The notes under the pieces were generated by a model, which searched no databases, had not been told where the DNA came from, and worked only from the letters and a program-made list of their open reading frames with translations. 64,000 bases of DNA from UBA9676 sp036522155. Its GTDB lineage: Bacteria; Actinomycetota; Actinomycetes; Streptosporangiales; Streptosporangiaceae. Where the stretch lies: the NCBI GenBank assembly GCA_036522155.1, contig DATDGI010000072.1, positions 12,159-76,158 of the forward strand, written 5' to 3'. The first letter of the stretch is position 1. Each line of letters begins with the position of its first letter. This document shows positions 54,057 to 62,436 of this stretch, in pieces. The translations under genes were made by a program, and so were the position numbers.

Positions 54057-56771
54057 ATGCTGACACGGGGGTCTTTGAGCTTCCATCGCACTTCTGCCCG
54101 GCGGCTGATCATCACCCTGGCCGGGCTCGCACTCGCGCTGGGCATGCTGCCGGTCGTGGCCGGCGCCCTGCCCGGTTCCCCGGTCACCCACGCCCGGGCG
54201 GACGACCTCACCATCGGCCTGAACAACATGCGGACCAGCTGGGATTCCACCGAGTCGACGGCGACGATGGGCCCTTCGGTGGTGCCCACCTTCGTGCAGC
54301 GGTTCAACAACACCGTCAGCGGAGCAGTGTTCGCCCAGCCACTGGTACTGGGTTCCACTGTCTACGTGGCCACCGAGAACGACCAGGTGTATGCCTTCAA
54401 CGCGGGCACCGGCGCGCAAATCTGGCACACCTCGCTGGGCAGCCCGTTCGTGATCGGCAAGGTGTCCTCGCTGGCCAAGTGCACCGACCTGGTTCCGAAC
54501 ATCGGCATCACCGGCACCCCGGTGTACGACTCCAACACCAACGAGCTGTACATGTTCGCCAACATCGTCGACGCGGGCACCAACACGCCGCACTACTACC
54601 TGGTCGGGCTGAACGCCACCACCGGGGCTGTCGTGCAGCAGATCCACACTCATGGCCGCCCGACCAACGACTCACACCTGGTGTTCAGCGCCCAGCAGGA
54701 GATGGAACGGCCCGGGCTGCTGCTGCTGCCGGACGGATCGCTCGTCGGGGCGTTCGCCTCGCACTGTGACACCAAGCCGTACGGCGGCTACGTCATGCGG
54801 GTGGTCCCGTCCACGGGCGCGTTCACCATCTGGAGCGACGAGTCCGGCACCACCTACGACCAGGCGGGTATCTGGCAGGGCGGCAGCGGGCCAATGCTCG
54901 ACCCGCAGGGCCGGATCTTCGTGACCTCCGGCAACGGCATCTCTCCCTCGAAGGGTGTTGGCACCAAGCCGCCGGGACAGCTGGCCGAGTCGGTGATCGA
55001 CCTGAAGGTGAACGGCGACGGGACGCTGTCCCCCACCGACTTCTTCAGCCCGGCCAACGCCCCCTCACTCGACGCGGCCGACACCGACTACGGCGCGGGT
55101 GGCCCGGTCGGGATCCCGTTCGCGATGGGCAGTCACGCGAACGTCCTCCTGCAGGTCGGCAAGGATGGCCGGCTCTTCCTGCTGAACCGGGATGGTCTCG
55201 GCGGCCGGGAACAGGGCTCCGGCGGGACCGATGCCGACCTGTTCGTCTCCAAGAACTACGGCGGCGAGTGGGGGCACCCGGCGGTGTTCGGTGACAACGC
55301 CATCACCAGTTCCAACGCCAACACCAGCGGCGACTACGTGATCTTCGTCGGCAAGGACGACTTCATGCGGGTGTTCCGGGCGGCCATCACCACCCCCGGC
55401 GGCGCCCCCTGGCTGAGCAACATAGCGGTCAGTTCGCTCAACTACGGCTACACCTCCGGCTCGCCGGTGGTGACGTCCAACGGCAGTGACCCCTCCACCG
55501 CGGTGATCTGGGAGGTCGACACCCCCAACACCAGCGGCAAGACCGGGGTGGGCTCCAAGCTGATGGCCTACTCCCTGTCCTCGGGCACGGGCAGCAGCTG
55601 CACGTCGACCAGCATGTGCACGCTCCAGAACATCTGGACCTCACAGACCTTCACGTCCGCGAAGTTCTCCATCCCGGCCACCAGCCAGGGCTGGGTCTAC
55701 GTCGGCACCCGTGATGGGCACCTGCTCGCGTTCGCCGCACCGGGGACGGCCCCCCCGGCCGTGAGCAGCACGGCCTCGTTCACCCCGACCAGTGTGGGCG
55801 CCTCCAGCACCAAGGCCGTAACAGTCACGGCGCAGAAGCCGGTGACCGTCATCTCGGCGCCGACCGCCACCGGCGCGAACTCGAACGGCACCGGCACCAG
55901 CCAGTTCGCAGCGGGCCAGGTCACGCTCACCCACAACGGCACGACCACGCCGGTGACCTCGTACCCGGTCACGCTGGTCAAGGGCGACAAGCTGACCACC
56001 CAGGTCACGTTCACGCCCAGTAGCCCAGGAGGGAACGACGCCACCCTGTCCGTCCCGACCTCGTCGTCCAGCTTCCCGACGGTGTCGGTGCCGCTGACCG
56101 GGGAGGCGACCCAGAGCGGGCTGTACCCGTCGCCCAGCACCGTCCAGTTCATGGGCGCGCCGGACCAGGGCATCATCCCGGTGGCGGTGGGGATCACCGT
56201 GCCGCTCACGGTCACCTTCACCAACTTCGGCACGACCACCGAGACGGTGAAATCGGTGACACCGCCGACCGGTCCGTTCAGCGCCTTCAACCTGCCGCTG
56301 GTGGGCCAGACGATCAAGCCGGGCGGCACGATTACCGTCCAGGTCCACTTCGCACCCACGGCGGCCGGGCCAGCCACCAGCACGCTCACCGTGGCCGGCA
56401 GCAGCGGGCCACCGGCGACGGTCACCCTGAACGGCACCGCCGCCGCCGCGGTCAGCCAGTTCACGCCGGCCAGCCCGACGGTGAACTTCGGGACCATCCC
56501 GGTCGGCAAGAAGGCGACGTCCACCGTGTTCATCTCGAACAGCGGCAACACCCAGAGCACTATCCAGGGCGCGGCGCCGGTGACCGGCCCGTTCGCGGCG
56601 ACGCTCAAGCCGAACCCGAACATGCCGTTCAACCCGGACTCGGACCTGGCCATCCCGGTGACGTTCACGCCCAAGCAGAAGGGAAGCTTCTCCACCCAGT
56701 ACAAGCTCACCTGGACCGACGTGAACGGCACCCACACGGTGTCGGTCACCCTCACCGGCACGGCGGTCTGA
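54057..56771 (+). CDS. Secreted PQQ-like beta-propeller/Ig-like protein, copy 2
   Basis: This 904-residue paralogue of copy 1 has a signal peptide (TSARRLIITLAGLALALGML, cleavage probably after HARA). Its clearest propeller repeat is VYAFNAGTGAQIWHTSLGSP, which closely fits the tryptophan-docking motif of PQQ-type propellers, and it shares GGREQGSGGTDADLF and SHCDTKPYGGYV with copy 1. The ASH/Ig-like domains share GAPDQGIIPVAVGI with copy 1 (absent from copy 3). The start ATG 54057 has GAGGGG upstream; the frame is open 30 codons further up but the family alignment and signal peptide start here. It has its own terminator, so it is probably transcribed alone. Confidence 0.82.
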   Translation: MLTRGSLSFHRTSARRLIITLAGLALALGMLPVVAGALPGSPVTHARADDLTIGLNNMRTSWDSTESTATMGPSVVPTFVQRFNNTVSGAVFAQPLVLGSTVYVATENDQVYAFNAGTGAQIWHTSLGSPFVIGKVSSLAKCTDLVPNIGITGTPVYDSNTNELYMFANIVDAGTNTPHYYLVGLNATTGAVVQQIHTHGRPTNDSHLVFSAQQEMERPGLLLLPDGSLVGAFASHCDTKPYGGYVMRVVPSTGAFTIWSDESGTTYDQAGIWQGGSGPMLDPQGRIFVTSGNGISPSKGVGTKPPGQLAESVIDLKVNGDGTLSPTDFFSPANAPSLDAADTDYGAGGPVGIPFAMGSHANVLLQVGKDGRLFLLNRDGLGGREQGSGGTDADLFVSKNYGGEWGHPAVFGDNAITSSNANTSGDYVIFVGKDDFMRVFRAAITTPGGAPWLSNIAVSSLNYGYTSGSPVVTSNGSDPSTAVIWEVDTPNTSGKTGVGSKLMAYSLSSGTGSSCTSTSMCTLQNIWTSQTFTSAKFSIPATSQGWVYVGTRDGHLLAFAAPGTAPPAVSSTASFTPTSVGASSTKAVTVTAQKPVTVISAPTATGANSNGTGTSQFAAGQVTLTHNGTTTPVTSYPVTLVKGDKLTTQVTFTPSSPGGNDATLSVPTSSSSFPTVSVPLTGEATQSGLYPSPSTVQFMGAPDQGIIPVAVGITVPLTVTFTNFGTTTETVKSVTPPTGPFSAFNLPLVGQTIKPGGTITVQVHFAPTAAGPATSTLTVAGSSGPPATVTLNGTAAAAVSQFTPASPTVNFGTIPVGKKATSTVFISNSGNTQSTIQGAAPVTGPFAATLKPNPNMPFNPDSDLAIPVTFTPKQKGSFSTQYKLTWTDVNGTHTVSVTLTGTAV

Positions 56772-56796
56772 GCCGCACCCCGCTGAGTCTGGTCAG

Positions 56797-56834
56797 CACC
56801 GGTGGCCGGGGCCGCAAGGTCCCGGCCACCGGTG
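56797..56834 (+). terminator. Terminator hairpin after propeller copy 2
   Basis: Fourteen-base arms, CACCGGTGGCCGGG (56797-56810) and its complement (56821-56834), pair perfectly around a ten-base loop. It begins 26 bases after the stop. Confidence 0.72.
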
Positions 56835-56912
56835 GTTGTGCCCGCGGGCGATCACCCAATGTGCCTGGTGGGAGCACATGAAGTCACCATCTGGCGGTAA
56901 GCCGACCGTAGA

Positions 56913-56931
56913 TCACGATGCGGACACAACC
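56913..56931 (+). promoter_or_regulatory. Conserved 19-base upstream element of propeller copy 3
   Basis: This is the second copy of TCACGATGCGGACACAACC. A candidate -10 hexamer, TAGGGT (56969-56974), aligns with TAAGGT (53951-53956) in the copy 2 leader and is followed by the shared CGCCCATGAA. The remaining part of the 300 bases between copies 2 and 3 shows nothing else I can name. Confidence 0.5.
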
Positions 56932-57072
56932 TTTACTGAAGTCACCCCAATCCCGGTGATAAACGCCCTAGGGTGATGACCGCCCATGAATTACTAAGTT
57001 CTTCCTAACCCCGCGTGCCGTCCTGGTGACGGCTACGACGTGTTTCCATCGGACGACAGATGTGAGGGGACC

Positions 57073-59814
57073 ATGCACACTCGGGGGCACTTGAGCGTTC
57101 CTCGCCCTTCTGCCCGGCGGCTGTACCTCGGGCTGGCCGGGCTCGCGCTCACACTGGCGATGCTGCCCGTGCTGACCGGTGCCGCGCCGGGCACCAAGGT
57201 GGCCCACGCCCGGGCCGATGACGTCACCGCCTCGCAGGACAACCTGCGTACCGGCTGGGACCAGTCCGAGACGGCGATGGGCCCGTCGGTGGTGCCGGGC
57301 TTCTCGACGCTGTTCGACGCGAAGGTGGCCGGCTCGGTCTACGCCCAGCCACTGGTGGTCCCGGTGGCGTCGGGCTCGTCTTCGTCCACCGTCGTGGTGG
57401 CGACCGAGAACGACTACGTGTACGGGCTCGACCCGACGACCGGCGCGATCAACTGGACGACCCACCTCGGCGACGCGTTCGTGATCGGGAAGTCCCCGGA
57501 CCCGAAGCTGGCCAAGTGCGGTGACCTGACGCCGAACATCGGCATCACCGGCACCCCCACCTTCAACGCGTCCAACAACCACGTGTACATGTTCGCCAAC
57601 ATCGTCAGCGGCAAAAACTCACCGAGTTACTACCTGGTCGAGGTCGACCCCGCCAACGGGACCGTGGTCAACAAGACCCTGATCTCCGGGCACCCGAGCA
57701 ACGACTCGGCCCTCACCTTCAGCGCCGCCTACGAGATGGAACGGCCCGGTTCGCTGCTGCTCAACGGCTGGGTCTACGGCGCCTTCGCCTCACACTGCGA
57801 CCACCAGCCCTACACCGGCTACATCGCGGGCGTGAACCTGTCCACCCACGCGACCACGCTGTGGACCGACGAGTCGAAGACCAGCGGCGACATGGCAGGC
57901 ATCTGGCAGAGTGGCGGCGGCGTGATGTCGGACGGTTCGAGCATCTTCGTCACCTCGGGCAACGGCGTCTCCCCGGCCAAGGGCCCGGGCAGCAAGCCGC
58001 CGGGCACCCTCGCCGAGTCGGTGATCCGGCTGCAGCCCAACTCGGGCGGCGCGCTGTCGGCTAAAGACTTCTTCAGCCCGGCCGATGCCCCCAAACTGGA
58101 CGCGTCCGACTCCGACTTCGGGTCCGGCGGCCCGCTCGGGTTCCCGGTCACCATGGGAAACTATTCGGGCGTGCTGGCCCAGGCCGGCAAGATCGGCGTC
58201 ATCTACCTGCTCAACCGGGCCAACCTCGGCGGCCGCGAGCAGGGCTCGCACAGCAGCGACAACGCGCTGTTCTACACCAAGAACTACGGCGGCGACTACG
58301 GCCACCCCGCGTTCTTCGGCCAGACGGCCACGCTGACCCAGTCCAACGCGGGCACCAAGCCGGTCGACAACGACTTCATGTTCTACGTCGGCAAGAACGA
58401 CGTGATGAGGGTGTTCCGGCTCGGTGTCGCCAGCAACAACAAGCCGGTCATCTCCGATGTCGGCGCCAGCTCGCTCACCTACGGCTTCAGCTCCGGCTCG
58501 CCGGTGGTGACGTCCAACGGCACCGACGCGACCAGCGCGGTCGTCTGGGTGGTCCAGGCCGCGGACAACACCGGCACCAATGCCGAACTGGACGCCTACG
58601 CCCTCGGCAGCCTGGTCTCCAACGGGACGACGCCGTCGAGCTGCACCTCCAAGAAGGTGTGCATCCTCAAACCGATCTGGCACTCGCAGTCGTTCACCGC
58701 CAGCAAGTTCTCGATCCCGGCCACCAACAACGGCATCGTCTACGTCGGTGACCGGAACGGCAACGTGTGGGCCTGGGGCAAGTCAGGGGCCGGGCCCGCG
58801 GCGCTTCAGGCGGCCACCGCCACCCTGCCGTCCACCACGGTCAACACCACCACCACCCAGACGGTGTCCATCACCGCGAAGCGGCCGACCACGGTCACCG
58901 GTGTGTCCGCGAGCACTGGCGCCTCCAACGCCAAGGTCCCGGTCAGCCAGTTCACCGTCGGCCAGGCGACCCTGACGCCAGCGGGCAGCACCACCTCGCA
59001 CCCGGTCACGTTCCCGGTCAAGCTGGCCAAGGGGGACAAGCTCAGCGTGCCGGTGACGTTCAAGCCGGCCGCGCCCGGCACCGCCGACGGCACCATCTCG
59101 TTCCAGCTGAAGAACGGGAAGACCCGGATCGTGCCGGTGACCGGCACCGGCGCCAGGACCGGCCTGTACTCCGTTCCCGCCGCGGTGGCCTTCCCGCTGT
59201 CCACCGACTGGGGGCTGGGCGCGGTGCCGATCGGGGTCCAGGTACCGGAAGAGATCGCCATCATCAACGGTGGCAGCACCACCGACACGGTGCGCTCGGT
59301 CACCAAGCCGTCCGCCCCGTTCGCAGCGGCCAACCTGCCCGTGCCGGGCCAGACGCTGGAACCCGGCCAATCGCTGGTGGTGGCGCTCACCTACACACCC
59401 ACCCAGGCCGGGCCGGCGAACGGCTCGCTGGTCATCACCGACAGCGCCGGGAAACGGCTGGTCGTGCCGCTGTCCGGAGTCGGGACCAGCGATCACCCCC
59501 AGGTGAAGGCGACCCAGTCGACCGTGGACTTCGGCTCGGTCCCGGTCGGCACCACCGTCACCAAGAATATTCACGTCCTCAACACTGGCACCGTGCCCAC
59601 CACGGTGAGCGTGCCGGTCCCGCCGATGCCCCCGTTCCACTCGCGCTACCACGTGTTCGCGGGCACTCCCTTCAACCCGGGTTACGACCTGGCCATCCCG
59701 GTCATGTTCAGCCCGACCGCGAAGGGGACCTTCACCTTCAAGTACCTGTTCCATTGGACTGACCGGCTGGGCAACCACTCGCTGACGGTCGTGCTGACCG
59801 GCAAGGGCGTGTGA
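57073..59814 (+). CDS. Secreted PQQ-like beta-propeller/Ig-like protein, copy 3
   Basis: This 913-residue paralogue has a signal peptide (PSARRLYLGLAGLALTLAML, cleavage probably after HARA). Propeller segments include YGLDPTTGAINWTTHLGDAF, GVIYLLNRANLGGREQGSHS and NGIVYVGDRNGNVWAWGKSG. The C-terminal Ig/ASH part has VDFGSVPVGTTVTKNIHVL and diverges from the GAPDQG segment of copies 1 and 2, so copy 3 is the most distant. ATG 57073 follows GAGGGGACC. It ends before a perfect hairpin. No anchor is seen at the C-terminus, so it is likely released or held by wall binding. Confidence 0.82.
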   Translation: MHTRGHLSVPRPSARRLYLGLAGLALTLAMLPVLTGAAPGTKVAHARADDVTASQDNLRTGWDQSETAMGPSVVPGFSTLFDAKVAGSVYAQPLVVPVASGSSSSTVVVATENDYVYGLDPTTGAINWTTHLGDAFVIGKSPDPKLAKCGDLTPNIGITGTPTFNASNNHVYMFANIVSGKNSPSYYLVEVDPANGTVVNKTLISGHPSNDSALTFSAAYEMERPGSLLLNGWVYGAFASHCDHQPYTGYIAGVNLSTHATTLWTDESKTSGDMAGIWQSGGGVMSDGSSIFVTSGNGVSPAKGPGSKPPGTLAESVIRLQPNSGGALSAKDFFSPADAPKLDASDSDFGSGGPLGFPVTMGNYSGVLAQAGKIGVIYLLNRANLGGREQGSHSSDNALFYTKNYGGDYGHPAFFGQTATLTQSNAGTKPVDNDFMFYVGKNDVMRVFRLGVASNNKPVISDVGASSLTYGFSSGSPVVTSNGTDATSAVVWVVQAADNTGTNAELDAYALGSLVSNGTTPSSCTSKKVCILKPIWHSQSFTASKFSIPATNNGIVYVGDRNGNVWAWGKSGAGPAALQAATATLPSTTVNTTTTQTVSITAKRPTTVTGVSASTGASNAKVPVSQFTVGQATLTPAGSTTSHPVTFPVKLAKGDKLSVPVTFKPAAPGTADGTISFQLKNGKTRIVPVTGTGARTGLYSVPAAVAFPLSTDWGLGAVPIGVQVPEEIAIINGGSTTDTVRSVTKPSAPFAAANLPVPGQTLEPGQSLVVALTYTPTQAGPANGSLVITDSAGKRLVVPLSGVGTSDHPQVKATQSTVDFGSVPVGTTVTKNIHVLNTGTVPTTVSVPVPPMPPFHSRYHVFAGTPFNPGYDLAIPVMFSPTAKGTFTFKYLFHWTDRLGNHSLTVVLTGKGV

Positions 59815-59837
59815 TCCCGTCCGGCTGAACTCATAAC

Positions 59838-59874
59838 GAGCGGCCTGGCACCTGCCTCAGGTGCCAGGCCGCTC
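59838..59874. terminator. Perfect 17-bp stem terminator between convergent genes
   Basis: Arms of 17 bases (left arm GAGCGGCCTGGCACCTG) flank a three-base loop. It begins 24 bases after the stop of propeller copy 3 and lies about 60 bases before the stop of the convergent small coiled-coil gene. Confidence 0.78.
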
Positions 59875-59933
59875 GGTGTCCCAGCCAGGCTGCGGGCCCA
59901 CCAGCGCCCCGCCCGGGCAGGCCAGACCCGGCG

Positions 59934-60209
59934 TCAGGGCCCCGAGGTGGGAACGTTGCCGTCGCCCAGCCCCTGCTCGGCTTCCTGCCGGGTCAGCGCC
60001 TTGATCAGCCGCTCGATCTTGTCGGGCCCGTCCGGCCCGGCCCGGCCGGTCCGCTCGGCGTAGACCGCGGCGCCCAGGTCGCGGAACATGGCGTCGGCCT
60101 GCCGCCGCGCCTGCACCTGGTCGAGTTTGGCCCGGCCCTCCTGGGCCGCTTCCTGCGTCTTCTGGGCCAGCTGGTTGGCCTGATCTCGCATCCGGTCCAT
60201 CAGTCCCAT
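59934..60209 (-). CDS. Small coiled-coil hypothetical protein
   Basis: This 91-residue protein begins MGLMDRMRDQANQLAQKTQE and is a charged helical protein (KLDQVQARRQADAMFRDLGA), then IERLIKALTRQEAEQGLGDG. The start ATG 60209 follows ACGGAGGACGGC. Similar small proteins are common in actinomycetes, but I know no function. It faces the sulfite reductase leader. Confidence 0.65.
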   Translation of the reverse strand: MGLMDRMRDQANQLAQKTQEAAQEGRAKLDQVQARRQADAMFRDLGAAVYAERTGRAGPDGPDKIERLIKALTRQEAEQGLGDGNVPTSGP

Positions 60210-60388
60210 GCCGTCCTCCGTGCGCGTCGCGCTTCTGTATCCAGGGTAGGACAGCCCCCACACGCCTCAGCCGGTGGCACCCGGGCCAGCCGGTCGTGAC
60301 CTGGTCCGCGCCCGGATGTGCCTGGTACTGTCAAAGCCACATGTCGTGAGGCTGGTATGCCCGCTGGCCGGGCCGGAGAGGACCCAGC

Positions 60389-60490
60389 GTGACCCGCACC
60401 ACCGGTAGCCACCTGCTGGTGCTCCTCGTCTGCCGCCGTCACGTTGATTTGCTGCGCGTCTCCAGCGCCATCTGTCGCCCTGGCTGCTGA
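60389..60490 (+). CDS. Cys-containing leader peptide upstream of sulfite reductase
   Basis: The frame encodes 33 residues from GTG 60389 with GGAGAGGA upstream. The core CRRRHVDLLRVSSAIC is the known actinobacterial pattern of RefSeq 'putative leader peptide' entries, and Cys occurs at residues 15, 29 and 33. The stop at 60488-60490 lies about 80 bases before the sulfite reductase ATG. Cys codons at the end (Cys29, Cys33) suggest that ribosome stalling in cysteine shortage alters expression of the downstream sulfur genes, as has been shown for Cys-rich upstream ORFs in mycobacteria. The mechanism here is inferred. Confidence 0.78.
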   Translation: MTRTTGSHLLVLLVCRRHVDLLRVSSAICRPGC

Positions 60491-60571
60491 CCCAGTCCGC
60501 CCGCGCCGCCTCCGGCCCGCCCGCCGCGCCCGAGGCTGCCGCGTCCGCCCGCAGCAGAAGGAACGAGCGAC

Positions 60572-62212
60572 ATGCCATCCCCCTCCAGACGGGGCCAGGG
60601 CCAGTGGGCCCTGGGCCACCATGAGCCGCTGAACGCGGCCGAGCGATTCAAGAAAGACGACGACGGGCTGCACGTCCGCGACCGGATCATCAACCGCTAC
60701 TCGGTCCTCGGCTTCGACTCGATCGACCCGTCCGACCTGCGCGGCCGGTTCCGCTGGTGGGGCCTGTACACCCAGCGCCGCCCCGGCATCGGGGGCGGCA
60801 AGACCGGCGCGCTGGAGGACGCCGAGATCGAGGCGCCCTGCTTCATGATGCGGGTGCGCATCCCCGGCGGCCAGCTGACGGCCGGGCAGCTGCGGACGGT
60901 GGCCGGGATCGCCAAGGAGTACGGCCGCGATCTCGCCGACATCACCGACCGGCAGAACGTCCAGTACCACTGGCTGTCCATCTCCGACGTGCCCGCGATC
61001 TGGGAACGGCTGGAGGCGGTGGGCCTGTCCAGCCAGCAGGCCTGCGGCGACGTGCCGCGCAACATCCTGGGCTGCCCGGTGGCCGGGATCGACGCCACCG
61101 AGACCCTGGACGCCACCGCCGTGCTGCGCGCCACCGAGGAGGTGGCGACCACCCGGCCCGGGTTCACGAACCTCCCGCGCAAGTACAAGACCACGGTCAC
61201 CGGCTGCTCCTGGCTGTGCACCGCGCACGAGATCAACGACGTCGCCTTCGCCGGTGTCCGGGGCCCGGGCGGGACGCCCGGGTTCGACCTGTGGGTGGGC
61301 GGCGGCCTGTCCACCAACCCCATGCTGGCCCAGCGGCTCGGCGTGTTCGTCGAGCCGGACCAGGTCCCGGAGGTGTGGGCCGGGGTGACCGGCCTATTCC
61401 GCGACTACGGCTACCGGCGGCTGCGCAGCCGGGCCCGGCTGAAGTTCCTGGTCGCCGACTGGGGCACCGAGCGGTTCCGGGAAGTGCTAGAGAAGGAGTA
61501 CCTGGGCGGCGCGCTGCCGGACGGGCCGGCCCCAGAACTGCCGCCGCCGGGCGCGCGCGACCACATCGGCGTGCACCGGCAGCGGGACGGCCGCTATTAC
61601 CTGGGCGCCGCCCCGAGCGTGGGCCGGACCTCGGGCACTATGCTCTGGCAGGTCGCCGACCTGGCCGAAGCCTACGGGTCCGGCCGGGTGCGGCTGACGG
61701 CCCAGCAGAAGCTGCTCATCCTGGACGTGCCGGAAGGCAAGGTGGACGAGCTGTCGGACGAGCTGGCCGCCCGGGATCTGCTGGTTGCCCCGTCGGCGTT
61801 CCGGCGCGGCACCATGGCCTGCACCGGGATCGAGTTCTGCAAGCTGGCCATCGTGGAGACCAAGCAGCGGGCCGCGGATCTCTACGCCGAGCTGGAGCGG
61901 CGGCTGCCCGGTTTCGACACCCCGATCAGCATCAACGTCAACGGCTGCCCCAATTCCTGCGCCCGCTTCCAGGTCGCCGACATCGGGCTCAAGGGCTCGA
62001 TCACCGACGGCGGCGAGGGATTCCAGGTCCACCTGGGCGGCTCGCTCGGCGCCGACCCGGGGTTCGGCCGCAAGCTGCGCGGGCTGAAGGTGACCGCCGA
62101 CGAGCTGCCCGGCTACGTCGAACGGGTGCTGCGCAACTACCTGGCCGACCGTACCGATGGCGAGCAGTTCGCGGTCTGGGCCCGCCGCGCCGACGACGGG
62201 TTGCTGACGTGA
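60572..62212 (+). CDS. Siroheme ferredoxin-dependent nitrite/sulfite reductase
   Basis: This 546-residue siroheme and [4Fe-4S] enzyme has the cluster motifs CTGIEFCKLA and NVNGCPNSCA in the C-terminal half and nitrite/sulfite reductase ferredoxin-like half-domains (DITDRQNVQYHWLSISDVP). It lies in a siroheme/cysteine context with the leader peptide, a zinc-ribbon protein and CysG, so sulfite reductase (assimilation to sulfide) is more likely than nitrite reductase. The start ATG 60572 is the family start. The stop overlaps the GTG of the next gene by four bases. Confidence 0.9.
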   Translation: MPSPSRRGQGQWALGHHEPLNAAERFKKDDDGLHVRDRIINRYSVLGFDSIDPSDLRGRFRWWGLYTQRRPGIGGGKTGALEDAEIEAPCFMMRVRIPGGQLTAGQLRTVAGIAKEYGRDLADITDRQNVQYHWLSISDVPAIWERLEAVGLSSQQACGDVPRNILGCPVAGIDATETLDATAVLRATEEVATTRPGFTNLPRKYKTTVTGCSWLCTAHEINDVAFAGVRGPGGTPGFDLWVGGGLSTNPMLAQRLGVFVEPDQVPEVWAGVTGLFRDYGYRRLRSRARLKFLVADWGTERFREVLEKEYLGGALPDGPAPELPPPGARDHIGVHRQRDGRYYLGAAPSVGRTSGTMLWQVADLAEAYGSGRVRLTAQQKLLILDVPEGKVDELSDELAARDLLVAPSAFRRGTMACTGIEFCKLAIVETKQRAADLYAELERRLPGFDTPISINVNGCPNSCARFQVADIGLKGSITDGGEGFQVHLGGSLGADPGFGRKLRGLKVTADELPGYVERVLRNYLADRTDGEQFAVWARRADDGLLT

Positions 62213-62436
62213 GCGCCGAGCCGCCCGAAGGGCAGGCCGGGGGGTTCCGGGGGGCCGTCCCCCCGGGCCAGCACGAGCGGCAGATCCCGTTCTACTGCCC
62301 GTACTGCGGCGAGGAGGACCTGCGCCCGGCCGGCCCGGATGCCGGGAGCTGGCGGTGCGGTTCCTGCGCCCGCGCGTTCGGGCTGCGCTTCGCTGGGGTC
62401 GCCCCGGCGGACCAGCCGGAGGCGAGCCGGTCATGA
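62209..62436 (+). CDS. Small zinc-ribbon protein between sulfite reductase and CysG
   Basis: This 75-residue protein has four Cys in two CxxC pairs: FYCPYCGEEDL and WRCGSCARAFGL. The start GTG 62209 overlaps the reductase stop, and its stop overlaps the next ATG, so all three are translationally coupled. Similar small proteins occur next to sulfite reductase in Streptomyces, where cysH commonly follows; cysH is not here. It may bind metal; function unknown. Confidence 0.72.
   Translation: MSAEPPEGQAGGFRGAVPPGQHERQIPFYCPYCGEEDLRPAGPDAGSWRCGSCARAFGLRFAGVAPADQPEASRS

Noticed and set aside
51034..59814. Calling the three propeller proteins PQQ dehydrogenases
   Set aside because: I see PQQ-like repeat motifs but not the catalytic Asp/Glu/Asn pattern or a cytochrome domain that would allow that call.
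60290..60571. SAM or other riboswitch before sulfite reductase
   Set aside because: The region is better explained by the 33-residue Cys-containing leader peptide, and no S-box-like helices were visible.
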